Positions 27,846 through 34,433 of a stretch of DNA of 64,000 nt are shown here, in pieces. The stretch lies in NCBI RefSeq assembly GCF_013170825.1, contig NZ_CP033365.1:2430001-2494000 (forward strand), written 5' to 3'. The first letter of the stretch is position 1, and every line of letters starts with the position of its first letter. The position numbers were made by a program, and so were the translations under genes. The notes under the pieces are model-generated. The model saw nothing but the letters and a program-made list of their open reading frames with translations, was not told the DNA's origin and searched no databases. The stretch is from Mesorhizobium sp. NZP2298 (GTDB taxonomy: Bacteria > Pseudomonadota > Alphaproteobacteria > Rhizobiales > Rhizobiaceae).

Positions 27846-27875
27846 AGGGGCGGTTTTCGAGCCGCCCCTTTTATT
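27846..27875 (+). terminator. Intrinsic terminator after ilvE
   Basis: 8-bp GC-rich stem (AGGGGCGG / CCGCCCCT) with an 8-base loop followed by TTTTATTT, 27 nt after the aminotransferase stop. Confidence 0.85.
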
Positions 27876-27964
27876 TCAGCGTTTCTGCATTTGACTTTCA
27901 TCCAATTCGGCGTCTCATGATGGTGTCGGCCCGGGAGGCTGGCAGCTATGGAGGGACTAATCAT

Positions 27965-28282
27965 ATGGACATGAACACGCTTCTTCCGATCATCATCCAG
28001 ATCATTACAGGCATCATCGGTGGTCAGGCGGTCGGCGCGGCAATCAAGACGGCGGCGATGGGGCAGCTTCCCAAAATCCTTGGCGGAGCCATTGGCGGCG
28101 TCGGCGGCGCGGCGATCCTCGGCAGCCTGCTCGGTGGCGGCACGATCACTCCAGACGCAGCTGCGGCGGCGACGAGCGGTCTCGGCAGCGCGCTCAATCT
28201 GCAGAACATCGTCGGCGGCGCCGGCGGCGGCGCGATCCTGACCGGCATTATCGGCGCGGTCCTGGGCGCCATGAAGAAGTAA
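27965..28282 (+). CDS. Small Gly/Ala-rich membrane protein
   Basis: 105 residues, unrecognised. Three hydrophobic stretches rich in Gly, Ala and Ile (IIIQIITGIIGGQAVGAA, ILGGAIGGVGGAAILGSLL, GGAGGGAILTGIIGAVLGAM) suggest a glycine-zipper membrane protein. Start ATG at 27965 follows GGAGGG by 9 bases; a second ATG lies two codons on. It is a single-gene unit between two terminators. Confidence 0.75.
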   Translation: MDMNTLLPIIIQIITGIIGGQAVGAAIKTAAMGQLPKILGGAIGGVGGAAILGSLLGGGTITPDAAAAATSGLGSALNLQNIVGGAGGGAILTGIIGAVLGAMKK

Positions 28283-28305
28283 GCCTGACGGTCTCAGGTT
28301 TGTTC

Positions 28306-28338
28306 AAATGGGCGGCTTCGGCCGCCCATTTCTGTTTT
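28306..28338 (+). terminator. Intrinsic terminator with UUCG loop
   Basis: A perfect 11-bp stem (AAATGGGCGGC / GCCGCCCATTT) closed by TTCG and followed by CTGTTTTT, 24 nt after the small membrane-protein gene. Confidence 0.9.
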
Positions 28339-28423
28339 TCAGATGACTGACTGTTCGTCTTTCGAGGGGTGGACGCGTTTCGCCGGCACCTCTACATCAC
28401 GCCAGGGATACGAAAGGACGATC

Positions 28424-29062
28424 ATGGGTCAGCTCAATGCCGGCATCGTGCCGGTCACACAGTTTCAGCAGAACTGCACCATCCTGTTCGACATGGACGA
28501 CAAGCGTGGTGTCGTCGTCGATCCGGGCGGCGACATCGACAAGGTGCTGGCGGTGCTGAAGGACAATGCAATCAGGGCCGAGGCAATCTGGATCACGCAT
28601 GGACATATCGACCATGCCGGCGGTGCCATGGAATTGAAGGAGGCGCTCGGCATCGACATCATCGGTCCGCACGAGGCCGACAAGCCCTTGCTCGACAATC
28701 TGGAGAACCAGGGCAAGCGCTACGGCATTGTCGGCTCACGCGACTGTGTGCCCGACCGGTTCCTCACCGAGGGCGAGACCGTGTCGTTCGGCGGCCACGT
28801 GTTCGAGGTGCTGCATTGCCCCGGCCACGCGCCGGGCCATGTCGTCTACTACAACCGCGCGGCCAAGTTTGCCCATGTCGGCGACGTGCTGTTCCGTGGC
28901 TCGGTCGGCCGCACCGACCTGCCGGGCGGCGACCATGCGACGCTCATCGCTTCGATCAAGGACAAGCTGTTGCCGCTGGGCGACGATATCGGCTTCATCT
29001 GCGGCCACGGTCCCGGCGGCCGCTTTGGCGAGGAGCGCAGGACCAATCCATTCCTGACGTGA
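28424..29062 (+). CDS. MBL-fold hydrolase (glyoxalase II-like)
   Basis: 212 residues from the ATG at 28424 (AAGGA upstream). Metallo-beta-lactamase fold with the zinc motif THGHIDHAGG, His in HCPGHAPGHVVYY, bridging Asp in HVGDVLFRGSVGRTDLPGGD and final His in CGHGPGGRFGEER. This pattern is that of the YcbL/GloB2 subgroup of small hydroxyacylglutathione hydrolases, which lack the long C-terminal domain of GloB. Likely role: hydrolysis of S-lactoylglutathione or other thioesters; substrate inferred. Confidence 0.92.
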   Translation: MGQLNAGIVPVTQFQQNCTILFDMDDKRGVVVDPGGDIDKVLAVLKDNAIRAEAIWITHGHIDHAGGAMELKEALGIDIIGPHEADKPLLDNLENQGKRYGIVGSRDCVPDRFLTEGETVSFGGHVFEVLHCPGHAPGHVVYYNRAAKFAHVGDVLFRGSVGRTDLPGGDHATLIASIKDKLLPLGDDIGFICGHGPGGRFGEERRTNPFLT

Positions 29063-29082
29063 ATCACACCCGGGCGCCCAAC

Positions 29083-29118
29083 AAAAAAACGCTGGCCTTG
29101 CGGTCAGCGCTTTTTTGT
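29083..29118 (+). terminator. Intrinsic terminator after the MBL gene
   Basis: Stem CGCTGGCC / GGTCAGCG (one G-T pair) with loop TTGC, an A-run before it and TTTTTT after it, 20 nt after the stop codon. Confidence 0.88.
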
Positions 29119-29159
29119 CTGGGGCAGGGAAGCCCTAAGCGCTTTCGCGCTTTGTTTGG

Positions 29160-29206
29160 TGCAAGTCGTTGTCCCAAAACCGCTACGCACTTTTGGGCGA
29201 CATGCA
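29160..29206 (+). repeat. Dispersed palindromic repeat (GTCG...CGAC type), copy 1
   Basis: Begins TGCAAGTCG and ends CGACATGCA with inner arms CCCAAAA / TTTTGGG. A second copy in the same orientation is at 30177-30222. The two flank the BA14K and first csp genes. The 3' edge is 2 bp from the BA14K stop codon. Confidence 0.8.
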
Positions 29207-29207
29207 C

Positions 29208-29636
29208 TCAGTTGGCAGTGCAGAAATGCTGCTCGCCGTCATTGCCGGTGAAGGTGCCGGTGCGGGAGTTGAAGGTGCGGTAGCGGTCCGAGCAGTATTC
29301 GTACCAGTCACGCGTCCACGGTTCGGCATAGCGATCGGCATACACCACCCGCGGCTCCGCGTAGTAGCGGCGGACCGGAGCCGGGCGGATCCGCACGTCA
29401 CGATCGTAATAACCGTCATCGTAGTAGCGGTCAGCGTAAGGCGGTGGCTGGTCATTGGCCAGCGCGCCACCAATCAGGGCGCCGGCGGCGAGGCCAAGCA
29501 CGCCGGCGGCAACGGCGTCGCCATTTCCGTGGTGGCGGTGATGGCGCCACTCATCGGCATTGGCCGCGGGCAGGGCCACGAGCATGGTGGCGGCCATGGC
29601 GGCGGACAGCACGGCTGTCTTGAAAATTCTGTTCAT
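29208..29636 (-). CDS. BA14K-family secreted protein
   Basis: 142 residues with a cleavable signal peptide (MNRIFKTAVLSAAMAATM ... ANA, cut near residue 27), a Gly/Ala helix (GVLGLAAGALIGGAL), a Tyr/Arg/Asp-rich middle (PPPYADRYYDDGYYD) and the C-terminal BA14K domain: WYEYCSDRYRTFNSRTGTF ... HFC. The family is named for a Brucella immunoreactive lectin-like protein and is widespread in rhizobia; function is unresolved. The protein is probably periplasmic or surface-associated. Confidence 0.9.
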   Translation of the reverse strand: MNRIFKTAVLSAAMAATMLVALPAANADEWRHHRHHGNGDAVAAGVLGLAAGALIGGALANDQPPPYADRYYDDGYYDRDVRIRPAPVRRYYAEPRVVYADRYAEPWTRDWYEYCSDRYRTFNSRTGTFTGNDGEQHFCTAN

Positions 29637-29822
29637 CTTGGTCTCCTTCGCACCGGGCCGTGCAGTTTTGCAGGGGATGCGGTCCGGCTTTACCCAAGAC
29701 TAATATGCGACCGTGGCTGAACGGAGGCTGAACGGATTTCGCCCGCGTTTCCGAGAGGGCGTCAAGAACCACGCTCGAAATGAGCTGGGCTGCCCTGCCG
29801 GAGCCGACAGCGTGAAGCCGGC

Positions 29823-30035
29823 TCAGCCCACAGACAGGTTGACGGCCTTGGGCCCCTTGCCGCGCTTGTCCGGCTCGGTGTCGAATGTTACTTTCTGCCC
29901 ATCTTCGAGACCGGGAAGACCCGACGCCTGCACGGCCGAAATATGGACGAAGACATCCTTCGCGCCATCGTCAGGCGTGATGAAGCCGAAGCCTTTGGCA
30001 TGGTTGAAGAATTTGACGGTGCCGGTCTGCGGCAT
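29823..30035 (-). CDS. Cold-shock protein (CspA family)
   Basis: 70 residues, a single cold-shock OB domain with RNP1 KGFGFI and RNP2 DVFVHIS; binds single-stranded RNA/DNA and melts mRNA structure. Start ATG at 30035 ([10 protein letters not shown]) with perfect AAGGAG 6 nt upstream. It is one of three csp genes within 4 kb, all on the minus strand, and is closest to the copy at 30360. Confidence 0.96.
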   Translation of the reverse strand: MPQTGTVKFFNHAKGFGFITPDDGAKDVFVHISAVQASGLPGLEDGQKVTFDTEPDKRGKGPKAVNLSVG

Positions 30036-30176
30036 GGGAAGCTCCTTTGATCCCATAAACTCCAGTCTCGGGCCGGCAAATGCCCGAGAGGAAATTTGTC
30101 CTTTATTTTAGCGTCATCGGCAAGAGAAAGTTTTTTGGGCACTTAAGGCGCGTCACGCTTCAAGCCCTTGGTATGA

Positions 30177-30222
30177 TGCATGTCGTCGATCCAAAACCGG
30201 ATCCACTTTGGGGCGACATGCA
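30177..30222 (+). repeat. Dispersed palindromic repeat, copy 2
   Basis: TGCATGTCG ... CGACATGCA, with arms ATCCAAAA / CTTTGGGG, in the same orientation as 29160-29206 and about 970 bp away. The nine-base ends are perfectly complementary here. Confidence 0.8.
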
Positions 30223-30244
30223 TTCATGCTGCATCGCGGGCATG

Positions 30245-30275
30245 AAAAAGGCGCGGCGAAAACCGCCGCGCCTTT
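30245..30275 (-). terminator. Intrinsic terminator of the second csp gene
   Basis: Perfect 12-bp stem (AAAGGCGCGGCG / CGCCGCGCCTTT) with loop AAAAC; read on the minus strand it ends in TTTTT. It is 85 bp beyond the csp stop at 30360. Confidence 0.88.
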
Positions 30276-30359
30276 CAAAATCTGTCTGCGTGCCCAGAGG
30301 CTGGGCAAGCCTTGGAACCTCGTTCGCTCGCCCTCAAGGACGCGCGGCGTGCCGATGGT

Positions 30360-30572
30360 TCAGGCAGCGCGGAGGTTGACCGCCTTCGGGCCCTTGCCCA
30401 TGCGATCCGGCTCGACGTCGAAGGTGACCTTCTGGCCGTCGACGAGCGTGCGCAGGCCCGATGCCTCGATCGCGGAAATATGGACGAACACGTCCTTGGC
30501 GCCGCCGTCGGGCGTGATGAAACCGAAGCCTTTGGTCGCGTTGAAGAATTTAACGGTGCCGGTCTGGGCCAT
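30360..30572 (-). CDS. Cold-shock protein (CspA family)
   Basis: 70 residues, very similar to the copy at 29823: [26 protein letters not shown] and [23 protein letters not shown]. About 190 bp upstream lies GCAAATGCCCGA (30761-30772), which recurs 41 bp upstream of the first csp gene. The long leader would suit the RNA thermosensor-like 5' regions known for csp genes, but no transcript start can be read. Recent duplication of the pair is likely. Confidence 0.96.
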   Translation of the reverse strand: MAQTGTVKFFNATKGFGFITPDGGAKDVFVHISAIEASGLRTLVDGQKVTFDVEPDRMGKGPKAVNLRAA

Positions 30573-31073
30573 TGGGGAAACTCCTTCACCCGTTCAGTCT
30601 TTGGTGGTCCTGCCCGCCACCTGGCGTCGAGGGCAGTTCCCGGTGGTTGCTTTCGGCAGTCATGCATTGGCGCATGGTCAAACCCCCCGCCGAAAAACGG
30701 GGCCGTCAGAGATTCACAGTATCGGGGAAAGGTCGTCCAAAACGTTCCGCTCTCCGGGTCGCAAATGCCCGAACACGGAATTTATCGCACGGAAACGTGA
30801 AGGTTGCAAGATAGCGCCGCGGGCCGCCGCTATGAGGGCATCCCGACGCATGAATCGACCGATCTGAGCGTCGACCGGCCGCAGATAGGCCTGGTTGTCC
30901 GGCGGGTCATCGGCCCACGGACAGGGTCACGCATGGGCCAGGGGTGGCCCAGCGGCGCGATCGAATGCCCGCCATGGCCCTCCGTTTGCAGTGTGGATAG
31001 CCGCGAACGGGGTTGCATTTGAAGGGCGAATGGCGAGGATCGCGATCGGGATGGGATCGAGGGAGAGATCAGC
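30573..31073 (+). other. Divergent intergenic region (csp / Kazal lipoprotein)
   Basis: 501 bp with no convincing gene. It holds the long leader of the csp gene (with the GCAAATGCCCGA block at 30761-30772) and the promoter of the lipoprotein gene. A/T content is raised around 30690-30810. No terminator or operator-like palindrome stands out. Confidence 0.5.
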
Positions 31074-31481
31074 ATGAAATTCCTGGCGTCAGTTTTTTCG
31101 CGGCAAGGGTTTGCCGTCCTGTTCCTGTCGGCGCTGCTGGCCGCCTGCACCGTCGTCGTCGATGACGGGCCGGGGCCTCGTCCACGTCCGCCGCGTCCCG
31201 AACCGCAATTCTGCACCAGGCAATACGAACCGGTCTGTGCCCGTCGCGGCGGTGATCGCCAGACCTTCGCCAATGCATGCCTTGCCGATCGAGCCGGTTA
31301 CCGCGTCGTGCGCGACGGTCCTTGCCGCGACAGCGGTGGCGGCGGCGGGGAAGAGCAGACGTTCTGCACCCGCGAATACGCTCCGGTCTGCGCCCGCCGC
31401 CATGGCGAGACGCGCAGCTTCCCCAATGCCTGCGAAGCCCGCGCCGCGGACTACCGCATTGTCGGCGACGGGCCGTGCTGA
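31074..31481 (+). CDS. Lipoprotein with two Kazal-type protease-inhibitor domains
   Basis: 135 residues. A lipoprotein signal ends in LLAAC (lipidated C25), followed by a Pro/Arg-rich spacer. Two repeats then follow, CTRQYEPVCARRGG ... ANACLADRAGY ... DGPC and CTREYAPVCARRHG ... PNACEARAADY ... DGPC. Cysteines are at 47, 55, 69, 84 and at 98, 106, 120, 135: identical spacing, so the domains are tandem duplicates joined by a Gly-rich linker. Kazal domains inhibit serine proteases in animals; bacterial ones are rarer. It probably guards the periplasm or outer surface against host or competitor proteases (inference). The last Cys is the final residue. Confidence 0.9.
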   Translation: MKFLASVFSRQGFAVLFLSALLAACTVVVDDGPGPRPRPPRPEPQFCTRQYEPVCARRGGDRQTFANACLADRAGYRVVRDGPCRDSGGGGGEEQTFCTREYAPVCARRHGETRSFPNACEARAADYRIVGDGPC

Positions 31482-31497
31482 GGAGGCGGGAACTCCG

Positions 31498-32115
31498 TTA
31501 CTTGTCCACGCCGATATAGGCTTTGCCCTTCAGCAGGGCAGCCAGATGTGCCGCATTTGACGCGGCCATCTCGATCATTCCGTCGACCTTTTCGGGGGTC
31601 GCCGGCAGGTCGACATAGTTGACGTCGCCCATGGCTTCGCCCACCCAGTAGACGCCGCCATTGGCCGGTATGGTGAAGCCGACATCGTTGAGCGCCTGGA
31701 AGCATTCGGCATGGCAATGGTGCGCACCATCCTCGTTGCCGACGATCGCCACCAGCGCCACCTTGCCGGCGGCCGGCATGCGGCCCTTGTCGTCGGTTTC
31801 GGAGAGGAAAGCGTCCATGCGCTCCATGACGCGCTTGGCCACGCTGGAGGGTTGGCCCATCCAGATCGGCAAGCCGAGGATAAAGATATCGGCGGAGATG
31901 ATTTTCTCACGCAGGGCGGGCCAGTCGTCGCCCTTGCCCATATCGGAGAGCACACCGGCCTTGATGTCGTGATCGAGGGCGCGCACGACCTCGCCCTTCA
32001 CCCCATGCGGCTTGAGCGCCGAAAGCAGATCGGCGACGATCTTGTCGGTGGAGGATTTTTCCTTTTCGCCCGAGGCTTTCAGGGAACAGTTGATGGCAAA
32101 GGCGGTGAGGGACAT
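31498..32115 (-). CDS. NADPH-dependent FMN reductase / flavodoxin-like protein
   Basis: 205 residues from the ATG at 32115 (AGGAG upstream). Flavodoxin-like fold: INCSLKASGEKEKSSTDKIV (phosphate-binding loop region), DIFILGLPIWMGQPSSVAKRVMERMD and VALVAIVGNEDGAHHCHAECFQAL. These are typical of flavoprotein reductases that use NAD(P)H to reduce quinones, azo compounds or iron. The physiological acceptor cannot be told. Convergent with the Kazal lipoprotein gene. Confidence 0.88.
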   Translation of the reverse strand: MSLTAFAINCSLKASGEKEKSSTDKIVADLLSALKPHGVKGEVVRALDHDIKAGVLSDMGKGDDWPALREKIISADIFILGLPIWMGQPSSVAKRVMERMDAFLSETDDKGRMPAAGKVALVAIVGNEDGAHHCHAECFQALNDVGFTIPANGGVYWVGEAMGDVNYVDLPATPEKVDGMIEMAASNAAHLAALLKGKAYIGVDK

Positions 32116-32197
32116 TGGCGGCTCCTGCGTGTCGATGTGCAGGGTCAACGTCGCGGGCCGGTTGCGGTTGCGCGGCAATGATACTGGTGGCAGCCCG

Positions 32198-32256
32198 GAG
32201 CAATTCCAGGAAGAGTGTGAACGGTTTTCCGGCCGGGATTGCGTCGAAACAAAGAG
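32198..32256 (+). repeat. Rhizobial intergenic repeat (CAATTCCAGGAA type)
   Basis: GAGCAATTCCAGGAAGAGTG ... GGTTTTCC ... GGATTGCGTC, the same family as the pair at 59241-59288 and 60007-60053. It lies upstream of the FMN reductase gene. Confidence 0.75.
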
Positions 32257-32296
32257 GCGGACCGGTTCGCCGTTTCGGTGAAAACGGTGAAATGCC

Positions 32297-32515
32297 CTAG
32301 ACCGGATACGCTCCATCGGCCGGACCGGCATAAAGCTCGCTGCCGTGCTCGTCCGAAATGCGCAGGCGGTCGGGGGTCTGCGGCATGGCCAGGCTGTGGA
32401 ACAGAGCGGCCGCGCCCTGCAGGGCGGCGCGTAGCGTCGGTGCTTCCAGCGACACCCTGTCGAGCATCGCTTCCTCGGCGTCGCGCGACCGGTAGAACTC
32501 GATGACGAAGTTCAA
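32297..32515 (-). CDS. Conserved small hypothetical protein
   Basis: 72 residues if started at the TTG at 32515, which follows a strong GGAGG by 5 bases; the frame is open nine codons further to another TTG. The sequence (NFVIEFYRSRDAEEAMLDRV, LQGAAALFHSL, PDRLRISDEHGSELY) looks like a compact alpha/beta domain of the kind annotated as conserved hypothetical in rhizobia. No function is known. It is in a minus-strand set of small genes. Confidence 0.7.
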   Translation of the reverse strand: MNFVIEFYRSRDAEEAMLDRVSLEAPTLRAALQGAAALFHSLAMPQTPDRLRISDEHGSELYAGPADGAYPV

Positions 32516-32607
32516 GCAAGCCTCCGTGGCAGGACTTGGCAAGGCCTTTTTGTCAGTTTGCAGCCTGCTTCGGAGCAGGGCTGGGGCGCGCGAGGCACCC
32601 CAGGCTA

Positions 32608-32745
32608 TCAGCCCTTCGATTTTGGCTTCAGGCCGCTCTCGGCCTGCTTGACCGACGAGCCGAACGGAGAGGCGGGCTTGGCCACCACCTTGTCCTTCTT
32701 GGGTTTGCGTGTTTCGCGGTTGCTGCGCTGTTGGCCCTTGGCCAT
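32608..32745 (-). CDS. Very small basic protein (45 residues)
   Basis: The ATG at 32743-32745 opens a 45-codon frame ending in TGA at 32608. It begins MAKGQQRSNRETRKPKKDK and ends VKQAESGLKPKSKG; a GAGGAG site lies about 9 nt upstream. Small proteins beginning MAKGQxRSNRExKKPKKD recur in rhizobial genomes, so I regard it as real. It is highly Lys/Arg/Ser-rich and probably disordered; a nucleic-acid-binding role would be a guess. Confidence 0.72.
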   Translation of the reverse strand: MAKGQQRSNRETRKPKKDKVVAKPASPFGSSVKQAESGLKPKSKG

Positions 32746-32787
32746 ATTGTCTGCTCCTCGTGCGGGTTGTCTGACGTTGCTGAGGTC

Positions 32788-33054
32788 TCAGGCCGCCGGA
32801 TTGTTGCCAACCACCGGATTGCCGGCCGGTTCGAGATTGTCTTCCGTGGTGACCCGTTCGTGGGTCTCCTGGTCACTGCGGATACGGTATTGCGGCGAGC
32901 CGTCCTTGACCGGCAGCCTGCTCTTGATCTCGAACAGTTCGGCTGTCTTGAGGAGGAGGCCGCCACGGCTTTTCATGCGCACGGTCTGGCCGATGGCGAA
33001 GAGATGCGAGGGGGTATCCGTGCGCGGACGCGCATTCTGCTGGAAACGGATCAT
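32788..33054 (-). CDS. Conserved small hypothetical protein
   Basis: 88 residues: RPRTDTPSHLFAIGQTVRMK, LPVKDGSPQYRIRSDQETHERVTTEDNLEPA. The beta-rich middle (IGQTVRMKSRGGLLLKTAELFEI ... YRIRS) suggests a small SH3-like or KOW-like barrel; the family is unknown to me. The start ATG overlaps the stop of the gene at 33051 by four bases (ATGA), so the two are translated together. Confidence 0.8.
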   Translation of the reverse strand: MIRFQQNARPRTDTPSHLFAIGQTVRMKSRGGLLLKTAELFEIKSRLPVKDGSPQYRIRSDQETHERVTTEDNLEPAGNPVVGNNPAA

Positions 33055-33320
33055 GCTGCATTCTCCCGGTCGCGCTTCAGCGCGTTTTCGAGTTCGAGGT
33101 GGTCGATGGCGACAAGCTGGCTGGTGGTCGGGTTCTTAACAGCCCTTGCCGGCAGGTGAATGAAGGTGGCGACGCGGCGCCAGGCAATGCGTGACACGCC
33201 CTCTATCAGTTCTTCGTCCTGATCGATGTCGTAGTCGCCAGCCGGCAACGGCCCTTCCAGCCCCCCGAACGTGAAGGGAGCCGCGAAATGCGCGATGGAA
33301 TGGGTGGTTCGGTCCGACAT
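33051..33320 (-). CDS. Conserved small hypothetical protein
   Basis: 89 residues: HFAAPFTFGGLEGPLPAGDYDIDQDEELIEGVSRIAWRRVATFIHLP. It is typical of a short rhizobial family with a conserved PAGxYxIDxDEE stretch. No catalytic motif or signal peptide is visible. First gene of a two-gene overlapping unit with the 88-residue protein. Confidence 0.8.
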   Translation of the reverse strand: MSDRTTHSIAHFAAPFTFGGLEGPLPAGDYDIDQDEELIEGVSRIAWRRVATFIHLPARAVKNPTTSQLVAIDHLELENALKRDRENAA

Positions 33321-33378
33321 TGTCCTGGCCTTGATGTGCCCACGCGTTGGGCGTCATGTAAAACCGCTGCCTGAATGC

Positions 33379-33405
33379 AAAAAAAGCGGGGACAAGCCCC
33401 GCTTT
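33379..33405 (-). terminator. Intrinsic terminator of the third csp gene
   Basis: 9-bp stem AAAGCGGGG / CCCCGCTTT with a 5-base loop; on the minus strand it runs into seven Ts. It is 85 bp beyond the csp stop at 33490, the same distance as for the second csp gene. Confidence 0.88.
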
Positions 33406-33489
33406 CCTATTTCCGGCAATCGCTGGAAATAAGCCTCTTTCGAGAGCTGCCAGTACATCCGTGGTCAGCGTTCATCGAACTCGGCCTGA

Positions 33490-33696
33490 TCAGATCAGTT
33501 GCAGATTGGCGGCCGACTCGCGGCCCTTGCCGTCACGCTCCAGTTCGAACTGAAGCTTCTGGCCTTCCGCGAGACCCGGGAAACCGGCGCGCTCCAGCGC
33601 GCTGACATGGACGAAAACGTCCTTGCCGCCATCGGCCGGCTGAATGAAGCCGAAGCCCTTCTGGCCATTGTAGAACTTCACGGTTCCGGTGTTCAT
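33490..33696 (-). CDS. Cold-shock protein (CspA family)
   Basis: 68 residues: GTVKFYNGQKGFGFIQPADGGKDVFVHVSALERAGFPGLAEGQKLQFELERDGKGRESAANL. RNP1 and RNP2 are intact. It is more diverged than the other two csp copies and lacks the upstream GCAAATGCCCGA block, so its regulation is probably different. Confidence 0.95.
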   Translation of the reverse strand: MNTGTVKFYNGQKGFGFIQPADGGKDVFVHVSALERAGFPGLAEGQKLQFELERDGKGRESAANLQLI

Positions 33697-34022
33697 ATGT
33701 GTCTTTCGCGTGTTGAGATATCGTCGCGCGGCGAAGGTGCGGCGCGTCCGGTAGCAACGATTTGGAATAAGATTTGGCGGGTCGAAAACCTCTGACGCCG
33801 CGAGATGCCAATTCTGGCCAAAACGATTTGTCTTACATATGTCGATATGGCTGGCTATTCAAGTAGATTTCCGAAATTTTCCACCTCTCATCGAAAAACA
33901 CATCGCTATGAATATTCATATAATTATGCTATCAGTTTGGAATATTTCTAAAAAATATTGAAAATTCGCAAGGGTGTTTCCCTTGCGCGCCATTTTATTT
34001 ACTCCGAAATGAGGACAGAACC
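33697..34022 (+). other. AT-rich divergent intergenic region
   Basis: 326 bp between a csp gene and an unknown 74-codon gene. Positions about 33830-34010 are strikingly AT-rich for this chromosome. A stem-loop, CGCAAGGG / CCCTTGCG at 33967-33987 followed by CGCCATTTTATTT, lies 36 bp before the downstream ATG and could act as an attenuator, a terminator or a 5' RNA structure. No further gene is visible. Confidence 0.6.
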
Positions 34023-34247
34023 ATGATTTCCACAAGAGGCTCAAGGGGGAAGACCGTCGCGATCAACCCGATCGCCAAGCCGGGCATCATACACGCCGTT
34101 GCCGTTGGCCCGACCGGCCAGCCGATGATCGTCAAGTCGGCACGGCTGACCATCAGAAGCGATGAGGCTGCAAGGCGAACGATCGCCGATACCGATGGCA
34201 CCGTAAGGCGGGCCAGACAGGTCGCCGAAAGCAACCGCCTGGTCTGA
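34023..34247 (+). CDS. Small hypothetical protein
   Basis: 74 residues, unrecognised: RGSRGKTVAINPIAKPGIIHAVAVGPTGQPMIVKSARLTIRSDEAARRTIADTDGTVRRARQVAESNRL. The first half looks beta-rich, the second half helical and Arg/Asp-rich. GAGGACAG precedes the ATG at a normal distance, which supports translation. It is downstream of an AT-rich leader with a hairpin. Confidence 0.6.
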   Translation: MISTRGSRGKTVAINPIAKPGIIHAVAVGPTGQPMIVKSARLTIRSDEAARRTIADTDGTVRRARQVAESNRLV

Positions 34248-34433
34248 TCGCGTTCATGGCGATGGAAAGGCCGCAGAACCACACTGAGACTTGAACCTGC
34301 CGCGCCAATGGCCTAGATCGCAGAGGCGGACAAACACGGCAGGTTTCCCATTAACAGAGATCAGAGACGAGCGGCGGGTGCGGGAGCCAGGTCTGGCGCG
34401 GGCGGACAACCGCCCCTGGGCCTTGACCAGTAT

